The notes beneath the pieces are model-generated. The model was not told where the DNA came from. It was given only the letters and a program-made list of their open reading frames with translations, and did no database searches. From Bin55 sp965205965 (GTDB lineage Bacteria; Pseudomonadota; Gammaproteobacteria; Pseudomonadales; Azotimanducaceae), in the NCBI GenBank assembly GCA_965205965.1, contig CBDBHT010000001.1:1-64000 (forward strand): a stretch of DNA of 64,000 nucleotides, written 5' to 3'. This document shows, piece by piece, positions 9,526 through 19,397 of the stretch. The translations under genes and the position numbers were made by a program. The stretch's first letter is position 1; every line of letters begins with the position of its first letter.

Positions 9526-11873
9526 CTTGCAATTAGACACACTTGACAAGAGAGGGGGTGATGTTTACTATATTTGCATGCAATTGGGTCTGAGACATTT
9601 TGGCGAGGCTTCGCTGGCTTGGTTCAAGGAGAAGTCGAGGGATCCGTCGGCGATTCGGTGGTCCCTGGCTCGGGGGATTTGCGAGCGTGAAGACTGGCGG
9701 AATCGTCAGGGGGAGTGGTGCATCGCGTCGGCCTGCAAGGCGTTGCCGCAACTGGCGGCGCATTTGGGGGTGGCGTTGCCGGCGGCGCGTCCGGTGGCAT
9801 CGGTCCGGGCACCGGCTTCGGACTATCCGGACCTGGCGTTGGACTGTGCGCTGGAGGCATTGGGCGAGGTCTCGGTGCGACGTGTGGCGGCGAAGGACGT
9901 GGGGGCGTTTCGTCGCCTGCTGCACACGCATCATCCACGGGGATGGGATCGCAGTCCGGGCGCTGCGCTGAACTGCTGGATTGTCTCGAGCCGCCAGGGT
10001 CGCCTGGGCGGGGTGAGATGGTCGGCGGCGAGCTGGCACCAGGCCTGTCGGGATCGCTGGATCGGCTGGTCGGAAGCCGCGCGGGGCGCACATTTGCAGG
10101 CGGTGGTTCGGCAGTCGCGGTTTTTGATTCTTCCCGGGGTACGGGTGCCGAACCTGGCTTCCCATGTGCTCGCGAAGGCGTCGAAGGCACTCGCGACGGA
10201 GTGGCGGCGAGCGCGTGGAACGGCACCGCTGCTGGAGTATACTTACGTGGATCCGTCCCGCGCCGGGACTTGCTATCGGGCGGCGGGCTGGCAGCGTTGC
10301 GCGGGGCGCACCTCCGGTCGTCCTCCGGGCGGGTTCCGGACGTCTCCGAAGGCGGTCTGGGTGCATCCGCTGTCGCGGCATTGGCGACGAGCGTTGTGCG
10401 CGGAATCCGGGGCTCGGCTGCCAATGTGGAGCGGATCCCGGCATTGGCCGATACAGGCGGACTGGGCCGATCGGGAATATGGCGCACGCACGCTGGGCGA
10501 TGCGCGCCTGCGCCTGCGGCTGGTGGACATGGGGCGCGCCTGGGCCGATCGTCCGGGCTTGTCCTTGCCGCAGGTGTTTGCCACCCCGGCACAGCAGAAA
10601 GGAGCCTATCGCTTGTTGTCGAATGCGCGTGTCACGGAGGAGCATGTGCTGGACGCACATCGCCAGTCCACGGTGGATCGCTGCCGTCTGGAACCGGTGG
10701 TGCTGGCGGTGCAGGACACCACCATGCTGAACTATTCGGGGCTGGCGACCAGCGAGGGGCTGGCGGAATTGGGAGGCGGCGGAAAGGGCGTGCAGGGGCT
10801 GCCCGTGCATCTCACGCTGGCCGTCACGCCGACGGGGCGACCGCTGGGCGTGCTGGAAATGGATACCCGCTTCCGGCCGCCGGCGCCGGAGAAAGCGGAG
10901 ACCTCGGAGCGCACACGCTGGTTGGCGGGTCTGGACTGTGCCACGGAACTGGCCAAGTCCTGTCCCGATACTCGCGTGATCGCCGTGTGCGACCGGGAAG
11001 CCGACATGTTCTCGATGCTGGAACGCGCCGCGGGATTGGACGTGGAACTGCTGTTCCGTTCCTCCCGCGGTGCCAAGCGCACGGCACGGACGGAGGCCGA
11101 AGATCCTCCGGCAGACCTGTGGGAATGCCTGGCATCGCAACCGGTGTCCTCGATCCTCGAACTCGATCTTCCTGCCTCGGGCGGTGCCCGGGCGCGAGCC
11201 GCCCGCACCGCCCGACTGGAGGTGCGAAGCCTCCGGGCCGACCTCTTGCCCCCGCGCCGGTGCAAGGAACGCCCGCCACAGACCGTGCACGCCGTCTCAG
11301 CCACGGAAATCCATCCCCCTGCCGACACGTCGTCTCCCCTGCACTGGGCGCTGCTGTCCACCCGCCCGTTCCAAGATGCCCAAGAGGCCGTCCAGGCACT
11401 GGAACGGTATCGCCGACGCTGGGTCATCGAAGAATATTTCAAGGTGCTCAAGAGCGGTGCCCGCATCGAAGAGCGCCGCCTCGATCACGCGGACGACCTG
11501 CGCAAATGCCTGGCCTTCGACGCCATCACCGCCTGGCGGGTGTTCGACCTCGATCGACTCGCGCGGGCAGAACCGGACCGCCCCGCAATCCGGGTGCTGA
11601 CCCGGGAAGAAATCGAGACCCTGAACCTGCTCCTCGAAGACCTCGGATCCCACGCCCGGAAACATCAAACTCCGGATCCCGAACGCCAAACCATTCGCCA
11701 AACCGTGATCAATATTGGAAGACTCGCTGGGTTCCAGCCTTCCAAAAGATACCCCCTGCCCGGAAACATCAAACTCTGGCAGGGATACGTCCTGCTCAAA
11801 CCCGCCGTGCGGATCTACCTCCTCATGAAACAGAAGGAATGAATTCACATCGTCATGTGTGTCCAATTGCAAG
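9526..11873 (+). mobile_element. Complete IS of the IS4/Tn5 type with a DUF4338-transposase fusion gene
   Basis: The element is 2348 bp. Its ends are imperfect 17-bp inverted repeats: CTTGCAATTAGACACAC on the left and the complement of CTTGCAATTGGACACAC on the right, one mismatch. It is flanked by a perfect 9-bp duplication GACCGTATC (9517-9525 and 11874-11882). The right-arm copy of the target at 24032-24040 is uninterrupted and shows the sequence before insertion. It carries one gene filling nearly the whole length. Intact ends, duplication and reading frame suggest a recent insertion. Confidence 0.93.
9578..11842 (+). CDS. DUF4338 (DruA-like) domain fused to a Tn5-type IS4 transposase
   Basis: The ATG at 9578, just inside the left terminus, gives 754 residues. 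A start further upstream would lie outside the IS. Residues about 50-265 match the DUF4338 pattern of the standalone gene at 22834-23731: WIGW, SRFLILPGVRVPNLASHVLA, YVDPSRAGTCYRAAGWQ and PKAVWVHPL. From about residue 295 a Tn5/IS50-like transposase follows: DREYGARTLGDARLRLRLVD, AVQDTTMLNYSG with a catalytic aspartate, AVCDREADMFSML with the second, and YRRRWVIEEYFKVLKSG with the catalytic glutamate. DUF4338 is the domain of DruA in the Druantia anti-phage system. Its role inside a transposase is unknown, and DNA binding or target recognition is a guess. Confidence 0.88.
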   Translation: MQLGLRHFGEASLAWFKEKSRDPSAIRWSLARGICEREDWRNRQGEWCIASACKALPQLAAHLGVALPAARPVASVRAPASDYPDLALDCALEALGEVSVRRVAAKDVGAFRRLLHTHHPRGWDRSPGAALNCWIVSSRQGRLGGVRWSAASWHQACRDRWIGWSEAARGAHLQAVVRQSRFLILPGVRVPNLASHVLAKASKALATEWRRARGTAPLLEYTYVDPSRAGTCYRAAGWQRCAGRTSGRPPGGFRTSPKAVWVHPLSRHWRRALCAESGARLPMWSGSRHWPIQADWADREYGARTLGDARLRLRLVDMGRAWADRPGLSLPQVFATPAQQKGAYRLLSNARVTEEHVLDAHRQSTVDRCRLEPVVLAVQDTTMLNYSGLATSEGLAELGGGGKGVQGLPVHLTLAVTPTGRPLGVLEMDTRFRPPAPEKAETSERTRWLAGLDCATELAKSCPDTRVIAVCDREADMFSMLERAAGLDVELLFRSSRGAKRTARTEAEDPPADLWECLASQPVSSILELDLPASGGARARAARTARLEVRSLRADLLPPRRCKERPPQTVHAVSATEIHPPADTSSPLHWALLSTRPFQDAQEAVQALERYRRRWVIEEYFKVLKSGARIEERRLDHADDLRKCLAFDAITAWRVFDLDRLARAEPDRPAIRVLTREEIETLNLLLEDLGSHARKHQTPDPERQTIRQTVINIGRLAGFQPSKRYPLPGNIKLWQGYVLLKPAVRIYLLMKQKE

Positions 11874-11882
11874 GACCGTATC
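11874..11882. repeat. Target-site duplication, right
   Basis: Second copy of GACCGTATC. Sequence beyond it (CCGGCGGCC) continues the interrupted IS4 transposase. Confidence 0.93.
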
Positions 11883-12327
11883 CCGGCGGCCGCCGTGGAT
11901 GAAGCGGTCGACATCGATACCGGTTTTCCGTTTCATCCGGAACACCGCGTGCAGTCCCCGGATCGCATGCGCGTGCAGCATCTCATAGGAATAGTAGCCC
12001 CCGGTCATAGACCACCACATCGTTCGCCGACAACACGTTCAGGTGGGCCAGTGCCGCCGCGCGCTCGTTTCCATGCGCATGCAGGTCGAAGTCGACCGGT
12101 AGTCGGGCCTGCAGCCGATACAGGCAACTCACCAGACCCTGCGGATAATGGGCACCGTCTACCGGCGTCCGCCAGCCTTCATGCACCAGTCCGCGCGGCA
12201 GGTTCAGGGAACTTCCATCGACCGCAAACACCCGATGCCCCTGCCACCGCCGATCCGTGTCGGGTCGGACTTTCCGTGCGTGCCGGGGTCGTGCCTCGGC
12301 GTCGAAAACCACCTTGAGGATTTCCGG

Positions 12328-13690
12328 TTGTGTATAAATTTGTCTGCAAAAACGAAAAACGGGCTGTAACGACAGACGAATGGTTAGAATCTGATGTTTC
12401 ATCGGGAATGTGGAGATGCCTGGACGCAATCCCGCATCCAGGCGCGAATCATTCATGACACAATTTATTGAAAAGGAGCAAGAAATGATTCGGAAAGATT
12501 ATACGCACAATGCCACGAAGAAGTCGGCATGCCATCATCTGGCGGACGATGAGGAGTTTGTGAGGCGGCTGGTGCAAGAGACGCTCAACGAGGTGCTGGA
12601 GAGTGAGATGACGGAGTTTCTGGGAGCGGGCAAGAGCGAGCGGACGAAGACGCGTCAGGGCTACCGTTCTGGATACTACCGGCGCGATCTGACGATGAAG
12701 GTGGGCGCGATCGAGCTGAGGGTTCCGCAGGAACGCAGCGGCCAGTTCAGCACGCGGGTGTTCGAGCGCTATCAGCGTTCGGAGAAGGCACTGGTGGCCG
12801 TGCTGTCGGAGATGTATGTGCAGGGGGTCTCGACGCGTCGGGTGAGCCGACTGGCGGAAGATCTGTGCGGTCACGAGTTTTCACCGGCGACGATCTCGGC
12901 CATGGTGTCGAAGCTGGACGCGTCGCTGAAGGCGTTTGCGGAACGTCGGCTGGAGGAGGCGTATCCGTATGTGCTGCTGGATGCCCGGTATGAGAAGGTG
13001 AGAGAGGAGGGCTCGGTGCGTTCCCGGGCGGTGCAGATTGCCCTCGGAATTGACGGCGAGGGTCGGCGTCAGGTGTTGGCGGCGGAGGTGGCGAACCGGG
13101 AAAGCGAGGTGTCGTGGACGGAATTCCTGTCGCATCTGAAGGAACGTGGCCTGCGGGGAGTCGAGTATGTGGTCTCGGACAGTCATGAGGGATTAAAGCA
13201 TGCGATCTCGAAAGTGCTGCCGACCGCGCTGTGGCAACGGTGCTGCGTCCATTTTCTGCGCAATGCCAGGGACAAGCTGTCCCGGAGTGCTGATCCCGCG
13301 TGTCTGGAGGGTTTGAAACGGTTGTGGGGCTGTGAGCATGTCGGGGAGGCTCGTGAGGCACTGGGTGCCTGGGTAGCCCGTTGGGGCGATGAGAAAGGGT
13401 TTGGCAGGCTAGTGGAATGGGTCGAGGATCATGTCGAGGAGACGCTGACGGTGTATCGGCTGCCTAGGGAACATCGCCTGCGGATGAAGTCCACGAACAT
13501 GCTGGAGCGGTACAACGAGGAGCTCCGTCGGCGCACGCGTGTCGTCAGGATCTTCCCGAACGCGGAGTCCTGTCTGCGTCTGATCTTGGCACTTGCGGCG
13601 GAGACCCATGAGCGGTGGCTGACGGGGCAGCGTTATCTATATGGCCGGGTCTCCGCTCCCACCAGAAATTGCAGAAGATTCTTGACACAA
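12328..13690 (+). mobile_element. IS256-family element, copy A (internal deletion)
   Basis: It begins with TTGTGTATAAATTTGTCTGC at 12328 and ends with the related inverted repeat closing ...CTTGACACAA at 13690. It is 1363 bp against 1470 bp for copy B. The difference is a deletion of about 103 bp joining ATATG near the end of the transposase gene to ATATG at the centre of the palindrome found in copy B. No target-site duplication is seen: the flanks are an IS4 transposase on the left and an IS1380 transposase on the right, so the surroundings were rearranged. Confidence 0.85.
12485..13645 (+). pseudogene. IS256-family (Mutator) transposase, copy A, C-terminally truncated
   Basis: The start at ATG 12485 is supported by an AAGGAG ribosome site. 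Catalytic motifs are present: LLDARYEKVR and VVSDSHEGLKHA for the two aspartates, and STNMLERYNEELRRRTR for the glutamate. The last roughly 22 codons are deleted (see element), so the frame runs on into the neighbouring element as far as 14392. Apart from this tail it is the least damaged of the copies. Confidence 0.85.
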
Positions 13691-15065
13691 CTCCGAGCAG
13701 GTCCGGCTGTTCGAGCGCGCCTCGGCATGTTTCACGGACCACCGGGACCCGTCCAAGGTGGCGCATCCGCTGGTGGCGTTGCTGGGGCAGCGGATTTTGG
13801 GTCTCGCGCTGGGCTACGAAGATGTGAACGATCACGACGAGCTGCGGCGGGACCGGGCCCTGTCCACGGCCATGGGGCGTGTGGAGTGTGCGCGTTCGGA
13901 CTGCGAGCCGCTGGCCGGCAAAAGCACGCTGAACCGGATGGAGCTGTCGGCGAACGGGCGGGACCCGGCGAAAGCGCGCCAGATCACCGTGGATTTCGAT
14001 GCGCTCGACGAGCTGCTCGTGGAGCTGTACCTGGTGTGGGGCGAGCGGGGCCAGATGCCGAAGCGGCTGGTGCTGGATATCGATGCCCCGGACGTGGAAC
14101 TGCACGGCCGGCAGGAGCACCGGTTCTATCACGGGTACTACCATGCATACTGCTACCTTCCGCGGCTGGTGTTCTGCAACGGCTGGCCGGTGCGGACGGA
14201 ACTGCGCACGTCGAGCAGCGATGTGGCGGCGGGCGTGGTGGAGACGGTCGAGCCGCTCGTGGACCGGCTGCGGAAGCGATTTCCGCAGGTGCCGATCCTG
14301 ATCCGCGCCGACGGGGCCTACTGCCGCGACGAGTTGATGACGTGGTGCGAGGCGCGGGGCGTGGATTACGTGCTAGGACTGCCGCGCGATGATCGGCTGA
14401 AAGACCGGGTCCAACCGTTGATGGACGATCTGCGGGACCGGTTGAAGCGGGATCCGGACTATGCGCAGCAAGCGGTCCGCGACTACCGGAGCTTCGACTA
14501 TCGCACGCGCGACAGCTGGAGCCGCGAACGCCGCGTGATCGCCAAGGCCGAATGGCTGCCGGGACCACCGGTCGGCAACGCGGACGGGGAACCGGCCGGC
14601 AAGGCCGACGGCGGACCGGAGGCCGGCGCGGAAGGCCCATGTGCGACGGTCGGCGAAGCCCGGTACAACAGTCGCTTCGTCGTCACCTCGCTCCAGAAGC
14701 CCGACGCGCCAACGGTCTACGAAGAGATGTACTGCGACCGGGGTGAGGCCGAAAACTGGATCAAGGAACAGAAGAACGATCTGTTCCTGGACCGATGCTC
14801 CAGCAGCCTCTGGAACGTCAACGCACTCCGGCTCCGGATGAGCGCACTGGCCCATGCCCTTCATTGCATGATGAAGCGCCGGCTCGAGAACCTTCCGGTA
14901 TCCGCCATGCTGCGCCGGAGCCGTCCATCGACGCTGCGCAAGTGCCTGTTCCGGATCCCGGTGCGCGTGACGGTGTCCACGCGGCGGATCCATCTGGCGT
15001 TCGGATCCGCCTTCCCGTACTGGAAGGATTTCCGCTTGATCTGGGCCAGCCTGGCACCAACGTAA
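13691..15065 (+). pseudogene. IS1380-family transposase lacking its N-terminus
   Basis: The frame is open from the junction (QVRLFERASACFTDHRDPSK) to the stop at 15065. Family features are GQRILGLALGYEDVNDHDEL, LVLDIDAPDVELHG with the catalytic aspartate, ILIRADGAYCRDELM, and YCDRGEAENWIKEQKNDL with the glutamate. A Gly/Pro/Ala/Asp-rich insert (PPVGNADGEPAGKADGGPEA) interrupts the domain at about 8/10 of its length. About 80 residues are missing at the front, so it cannot be active unless an internal start is used. Confidence 0.85.
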
Positions 15066-15288
15066 AAGCCCGGTGCAACCGGGTGCATGACGCTGGCGGC
15101 GGAGCGCGCCGGCCTCCCCGCGCCCGGATGCTCAGCGATTCGCCGTCCCGCCCGCAAAAAGGCGGGGAAAACACACGCATGCCCGCCCTCCGAAGCCTTT
15201 TCAAACTCGCGACGCGACATTCCATGCCCCGTACCCCACGCATCCCGTGAAAAACATCATTTTCGACTTGGTTATGAGAAATCCGGGT
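13691..15288 (+). mobile_element. IS1380-family element, 5'-truncated
   Basis: The 5' end is lost where IS256 copy A ends (13690). The 3' end is placed near 15288 at TTATGAGAAATCCGGGTTA, which resembles the termini of IS1380-family elements from memory, so this boundary is approximate. Between the gene end and that terminus lie about 220 bp without a gene. Confidence 0.65.
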
Positions 15289-15342
15289 TAGCGTATAATA
15301 AGATCATAGGCATGCTTTATAATTTAACTGGAAACTTTAGAC

Positions 15343-17514
15343 ATGAGACCAACTAGTAATGTCCCATTCGGCAGCGTAATGCTTCGTTTTGTAAGAAGGA
15401 AGTTGTTGGGATGGTGGCTGGTGCTGGGACTTGCCGGACCGTTTCTCTTAACCGCATGCGGTGGTGGGTCTTCCAAGTCGTCGTCGCACGGGCCGCAGCT
15501 GGAACTATCGACGGAAGCGATACAGACCATCTATGTTCTCGGTTCGGTACCAGTCGTCACAGAGATTGCGTTGCGCAACAGCGGCGATGAACTGCTGACG
15601 TTTTCGCTGTCGGGGCCTCCTTTCTGGCTCTCGGCCGCGAATGCTACGAGCGGGGAAATCGTGCCCGGGGAAGCGGCGACTATTCAGTTCACCTTGGAAT
15701 GTTCAGCCCCGGGAGACATTGCCGGATTGATCACGATCAGCGGAAACTTCGGAAGCAATACGAGCCTTGCCGTATCCTTGCATTGCCAGGAACCTCCGGT
15801 TACAGTGGCACTATACGAACCAATCCTTGGTTCCTCCGGGCATCCGCGATTGAACGCACAGAGCACGATGCAGTGGAGCATTGCTTCGGTCTGGAGCGGG
15901 CAGCCTGCCGTGGACTATACTATCGTTTCAAGCAACGATCAGGTAACGGTCAGTCCGGGATCGGGATCGGTGGGACTTGACAGTACGGTAGAGACGAGTT
16001 TGGACATCGCATGTCCAGCCCCGAGCGATCAGGACGTTGAATTACGGATTGAAGCAGGCGGTGGCCTTTTGAACGCAGTCTGGAATGTGGATTGCCAAGG
16101 CGGCAGCGGGAAAGTACGGGGGGTTGAGCTGTTTCAGGGCCCGATGGCGGTGCGGGAAGTGTACGAAGAGGATGGTTCGGGAGAGTCAGGCACCTTCACA
16201 ACGAGCACGTTCGTAGGCTTGGTGCCTAGACGCGACGGTGTGGCCACGGTCCAGGTGGAACATGGGACCGACTATCTGGGTGAGCCGGTATTCAGTATCT
16301 TGGACGGATCAGGTACTTCCCATCCGATAGAAATCGAGATCTTGTCAGCATCCGATCCGGAAGAGAGTGCTTCTGGGAATTACGAAACAGAGTTTATGTT
16401 TCCCGTATCTGGGCCTTTGTTCGATACGGGCAGTATTTTGCGAGCGGACATTGACATAGACGGTTCGGATGATGCCCCCCTCAAAGAACATACTTTTGCT
16501 CTGAGTGATCTTTCATTCTTTAATTCCCCCTCTTTTCGTATCCGATTTTTCCCTTTGGAAAATAATGAGGGCATACCGGAGATAAAAAGCCTCGACCCTT
16601 TTAGGAATGCCCTCATGAATTACATGCCGGTAAGCAATGTAAATGTAGAAATGACGCTCGAGGAGGTCATACATCACACCGGTGGAACGTGGAGGGTTGA
16701 GCAAGCCTTGTTCGATCTTGAAGATCTTTGGCTAGAGCACGCGGAAAGTGACGAGTATTACAGCGGGATCTTCATTTATGATGGGAACTCTGTGCTCGGT
16801 GTAGCTTTCCTTGCCGAGAATGTAAGTATTACTGTGGATCCGTATACCTATAGAGGTGGAGTTTTTTTACCAGATCACCATAGCTTCGCCCATGAAATGG
16901 GGCACTGCTTTTCACTTCAACATTCTCCGTGTGGCGACGCGAACGCAGGAGGCCTTGATCCGAACTACCCATATCGTGATGGTCGTCTTGGACCACGTCG
17001 TGTGTGGAGGTTTCTCGGAAGTCGGTTTATAGACCCTGAGGAAGCTTACTACGATCTGCAGTCCTACTGCCGTCCTAGATCCACATCTGACTACAGTTTT
17101 AATAAAGCTGCTCAATATCTATCGACATCGGCAAAGCTAGCGGCGCAACCGCCGAAGGTGCTGGTTAGCAATGCAGGTGGTTATGTTCCCTTGACCAGAA
17201 CAGGCAAAAGGGCTCAAGGCCTAGCATTGTCGGGGGATATGGATGATCAGGGGCAGTGGTCGTTTCGCAGGGCGGCTTACAGTGATCGGGACCCGCTTCC
17301 GGTAGATGTGTTGGGAATGCACAGTTATATTGCGAAGATTTTCGATGTCAATGGCATGGAGCTTTCTTCGCACTTCTTTTCGCCTTCGGCGATTATTCAT
17401 GGAAGCGGTTTTGGTTGGGGTGTGCGGATTGGGGTTCCCGTCTCTAAGCCGGTAGAATTGATGGTAACCGGCTTGGACGGTGTTGAGCTTTTGCGGGCCG
17501 AGCTTGAACTTTGA
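15343..17514 (+). CDS. Lipoprotein with metzincin-like metalloprotease domain
   Basis: The protein has 723 residues, or 711 from the inner ATG at 15379, which starts directly before the signal peptide. A lipobox LLTAC is followed by a Gly/Ser linker, so it is probably anchored in the outer membrane. Residues about 50-260 look like beta-rich repeats (LRNSGDELLTFSLSGPPFWL; GSGSVGLDSTVETSLDIACP). The catalytic motif HEMGHCFSLQH is at residues 517-527, followed by SPCGDANAGGLDPNYPY, the zinc-site surroundings of a family of secreted bacterial metzincins. The usual Gly of HExxHxxGxxH is Ser, and the Met-turn reads DLQSYC (571-576) rather than D(I/L)MSYC. It sits alone between IS1380 and IS630 remnants and is less GC-rich than them. 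Substrate unknown. Activity is doubtful but possible. Confidence 0.78.
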   Translation: MRPTSNVPFGSVMLRFVRRKLLGWWLVLGLAGPFLLTACGGGSSKSSSHGPQLELSTEAIQTIYVLGSVPVVTEIALRNSGDELLTFSLSGPPFWLSAANATSGEIVPGEAATIQFTLECSAPGDIAGLITISGNFGSNTSLAVSLHCQEPPVTVALYEPILGSSGHPRLNAQSTMQWSIASVWSGQPAVDYTIVSSNDQVTVSPGSGSVGLDSTVETSLDIACPAPSDQDVELRIEAGGGLLNAVWNVDCQGGSGKVRGVELFQGPMAVREVYEEDGSGESGTFTTSTFVGLVPRRDGVATVQVEHGTDYLGEPVFSILDGSGTSHPIEIEILSASDPEESASGNYETEFMFPVSGPLFDTGSILRADIDIDGSDDAPLKEHTFALSDLSFFNSPSFRIRFFPLENNEGIPEIKSLDPFRNALMNYMPVSNVNVEMTLEEVIHHTGGTWRVEQALFDLEDLWLEHAESDEYYSGIFIYDGNSVLGVAFLAENVSITVDPYTYRGGVFLPDHHSFAHEMGHCFSLQHSPCGDANAGGLDPNYPYRDGRLGPRRVWRFLGSRFIDPEEAYYDLQSYCRPRSTSDYSFNKAAQYLSTSAKLAAQPPKVLVSNAGGYVPLTRTGKRAQGLALSGDMDDQGQWSFRRAAYSDRDPLPVDVLGMHSYIAKIFDVNGMELSSHFFSPSAIIHGSGFGWGVRIGVPVSKPVELMVTGLDGVELLRAELEL

Positions 17515-17544
17515 GAAACGTATCGCAGGAGAATTTCTGGTAGG

Positions 17545-17960
17545 TCATCATATTTGTGTTGATGGGTAAAGCGGTTTTAGTTTGATCCGCGCGTTGTCGG
17601 TCGTGAACTGTCAGTTCACGACGCACGGCGTCGCGGCTTCTTCGCTGCTTGCTGTCAGGCATTGACTTCGTGGCGCAGGGTTTCGCGGTCGGGAAGGCGA
17701 CGGTTTCAGGCATTGGTCGACCATCGCACGGATTTCAATTTCGGCCATGTTCAGCCAGCTGCCGTGCTTGGGCGTGTAGTGGATTTCCAGACGCTCGGCG
17801 AGGTGCAGCGTCTCGGCCGGCTCCAATGCCTCAGTAATTTCCAGCGAGCAAGTGTCCTGGCAATGGAAGTCGGTTCGGGGCGTGGTTGGAGGTGGTTTCC
17901 GTCCGGAATCGAGGCTTTTTGTGAGGATTGGGTGGCCAAGAGAGCATGGGGGAAGATCCC
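17545..17960 (-). pseudogene. IS630-family transposase fragment
   Basis: Minus-strand remnant of the C-terminal catalytic part: LEIHYTPKHGSWLNMAEIEI, then QCL..RLPDRETLRHEVNA and the end ...TDARIKLKRLYPS, which can only be read by switching frames at least twice. It resembles the intact domain at 44371-45108 but is a different element. The N-terminal half is missing. Confidence 0.8.
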
Positions 17961-18004
17961 GCGGCATCCCCGGTGCGCGGGCGGGCACTGCCCGGGCAGC
18001 CGTG

Positions 18005-18316
18005 CAATGGCATTCGTTTAGTGAATTTTGCCATTCGGTTAAGGATTCGGTCTTGGGCCTTGGTTATCCGCTGGTTTTTTATTCCGTTAGCGGGTTGCTG
18101 GTGCCGGTGCTCCCCTTCTTCGCTGCCACTTTCCGACCGGTTTTCGGGATCGCCGCTCATAGGACCGGCCCGGACGGAGTCGTTGCCGACACCAGACGAT
18201 CTCGCCGACAATACGGGCCACGGTTTCCCGGAGGGCGGATGCCTGCTGAAGTAGCAGGCTCTCGATGTTGGCCGCCACCGCCGCAAGTCCGTGCTTGAAA
18301 TTCGTCTGCATCAGGG
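18005..18316 (-). mobile_element. IS4-family element, third copy, 3' fragment
   Basis: It starts with the terminus CAATGGCATTCGTTTAGTG and codes on the minus strand (stop at 18087) for the last ~75 residues of the IS4 transposase seen in the arms (QTNFKHGLAAVAANIESLLL). It is cut at 18317 by the inverted repeat of IS256 copy C. Confidence 0.85.
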
Positions 18317-18331
18317 TTGTGTATAAATTTA

Positions 18332-19397
18332 GGCTCTTATGTAGTCTTATGTTGAGAATGACTAACAAGCAGCTATAATATGCGCTGGTTCAATAGGTTG
18401 AGGAAAACCAATGGGTCCCCGCAAATTCAAGGAGATGCTAGACCAGATTCCTAGGCTGACCCCAGTGCAGAAGCAGAGGCTGATGCACGGGGTCCAGACA
18501 TCGGTCGGGTGCGACGAACTGCCTGAACCCGTTCGTCAACGGGAAGCGGAGTTGGACCGATTGCGAGTATGTATGCATGGCGGTTCCTCAGGGGCGGTGC
18601 ATCACGGGAAGTCGGCAGGCTTGTGTCGATTTCGTTGCCGTTCGGCATCGTGCGGACGCACCTTTCACGCGCTGACTGGGACCCATCTTGCTGGCTTGAG
18701 GCACAAGTCGCAGTGGTCGGTATTCGAAGCGTGTTTGCGAGATCGGCTGACGCTGCATCAGTCAGCCGAGCGATGCGGGATCGCTTACCGAACCGCATTC
18801 TTGTGGCGACATCGCTTGCTTGGCAAGCAGCAGAAAGGCTCGAAACTCCAAGGCATCGTGGAGATGGACGAGACCTACTTTCTGGAGAGCTGCAAGGGAG
18901 ATCGCTCATTGACGGAGCGTCGCCTTCCGCGCGAGCGAGGAGGCAATCGTGGGCACCGGGGTCTGGTGTCGGACCAGCGACCTGTCTTGACGGCAGTGTC
19001 TCGCGGCAGGCCGACTTACTATGGAAGCTCTCCCATCGACGGCGGGGACGAACATCGCTCCGGTAATGTCGGAATGGCTGGCCGAAGATGGCGTGTGTGT
19101 CACTGATGGACATCCCAGCTACGCCATGGCAAGCCGGAGCATGAACATGCACCAGGAAGTGGTTCGCGTCAACCGACGTGAATCTCGCCGCGGGAGTTGG
19201 CATCTCAACACGGTTAACCAGCGTCACATGACCATGAAGCGATGGCTGAACCATCACCACCGCGGGGTCTCTACACGCTACCTGAACTACTACATGCACT
19301 GGTTGATGCGATCGGGATTCAAGCTTGAAAAATCGATTGAAGCGGACTTCCTTTCACCTCATTTGGCAAGCTATACACAAGTAGATACATAAGAGCC
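18332..19397 (+). mobile_element. IS1595-family element nested in IS256 copy C
   Basis: The element is 1066 bp with termini GGCTCTTATGTA / TACATAAGAGCC. It is flanked by the perfect 8-bp palindromic duplication TAAATTTA (18324-18331 and 19398-19405), the target length expected for IS1595. Removing the element and one duplication rebuilds the IS256 terminus exactly. The order of events is therefore IS4, then IS256, then IS1595. Confidence 0.92.
18411..19392 (+). pseudogene. IS1595-family (ISXO2-like) transposase, frameshifted
   Basis: It starts MGPRKFKEMLDQIPRLTP. An N-terminal zinc-ribbon-like part (HGKSAGLCRFRCRSASCGRT) is degenerate in its first cysteine pair, and is followed by TGTHLAGLRHKSQW. 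The catalytic region begins at IVEMDETYFLES in the first frame and continues as VTDGHPSYAM and HLNTVNQRHMTMKRWLNHHH in the next frame after a shift near 19015-19021. A single mutation explains this better than programmed frameshifting, as no slippery run is visible. Confidence 0.82.

Larger units (their letters stand above)
8832..12327 (-). mobile_element. IS4-family element, left-arm copy, interrupted and truncated
   Basis: The 3' terminus is the repeat CAATGGCATTCGTTTAGTG at 8832. The same terminus occurs at 18005 and, inverted, at 24725. The element runs to 12327, where the inverted repeat of an IS256-family copy begins, so its 5' end is lost. Another IS (9526-11873) is inserted within it. 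Confidence 0.85.
8914..12327 (-). pseudogene. IS4-family transposase (split, frameshifted, 5'-truncated)
   Basis: DDE transposase of the IS4 family. The 5' portion (12327 down to 11874) shows the catalytic region AVDGSSLNLPRG and later VVVYDRG. The 3' portion (9525 down to 8914) has the conserved YHARWGIEERYK, which holds the catalytic glutamate. The gene is broken three ways: the start is removed by the IS256 copy at 12328, a 2348-bp IS sits inside, and one extra G in the run near 12001 makes the frame stop just after VYDRG. The right-arm copy has the shorter G run and reads on correctly as VYDRGYYSYEMLH. Confidence 0.88.

Noticed and set aside
9533..11290. Long minus-strand and overlapping frames within the fusion IS (for example 585 codons)
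   Set aside because: They are shadows of a GC-rich gene. They have Arg/Pro/Gly-rich composition and no motif, while the plus-strand frame holds the catalytic residues.
9715..11988. Plus-strand frame of 757 codons overlapping the fusion transposase
   Set aside because: Gly/Ala/Arg-rich, runs past the IS end, no known domain. A shifted reading of the real gene.
12410..14392. A 660-residue fusion of IS256 transposase with downstream sequence as a real protein
   Set aside because: The extension is an out-of-frame reading of the IS1380 transposase and follows from the deletion in IS256 copy A.
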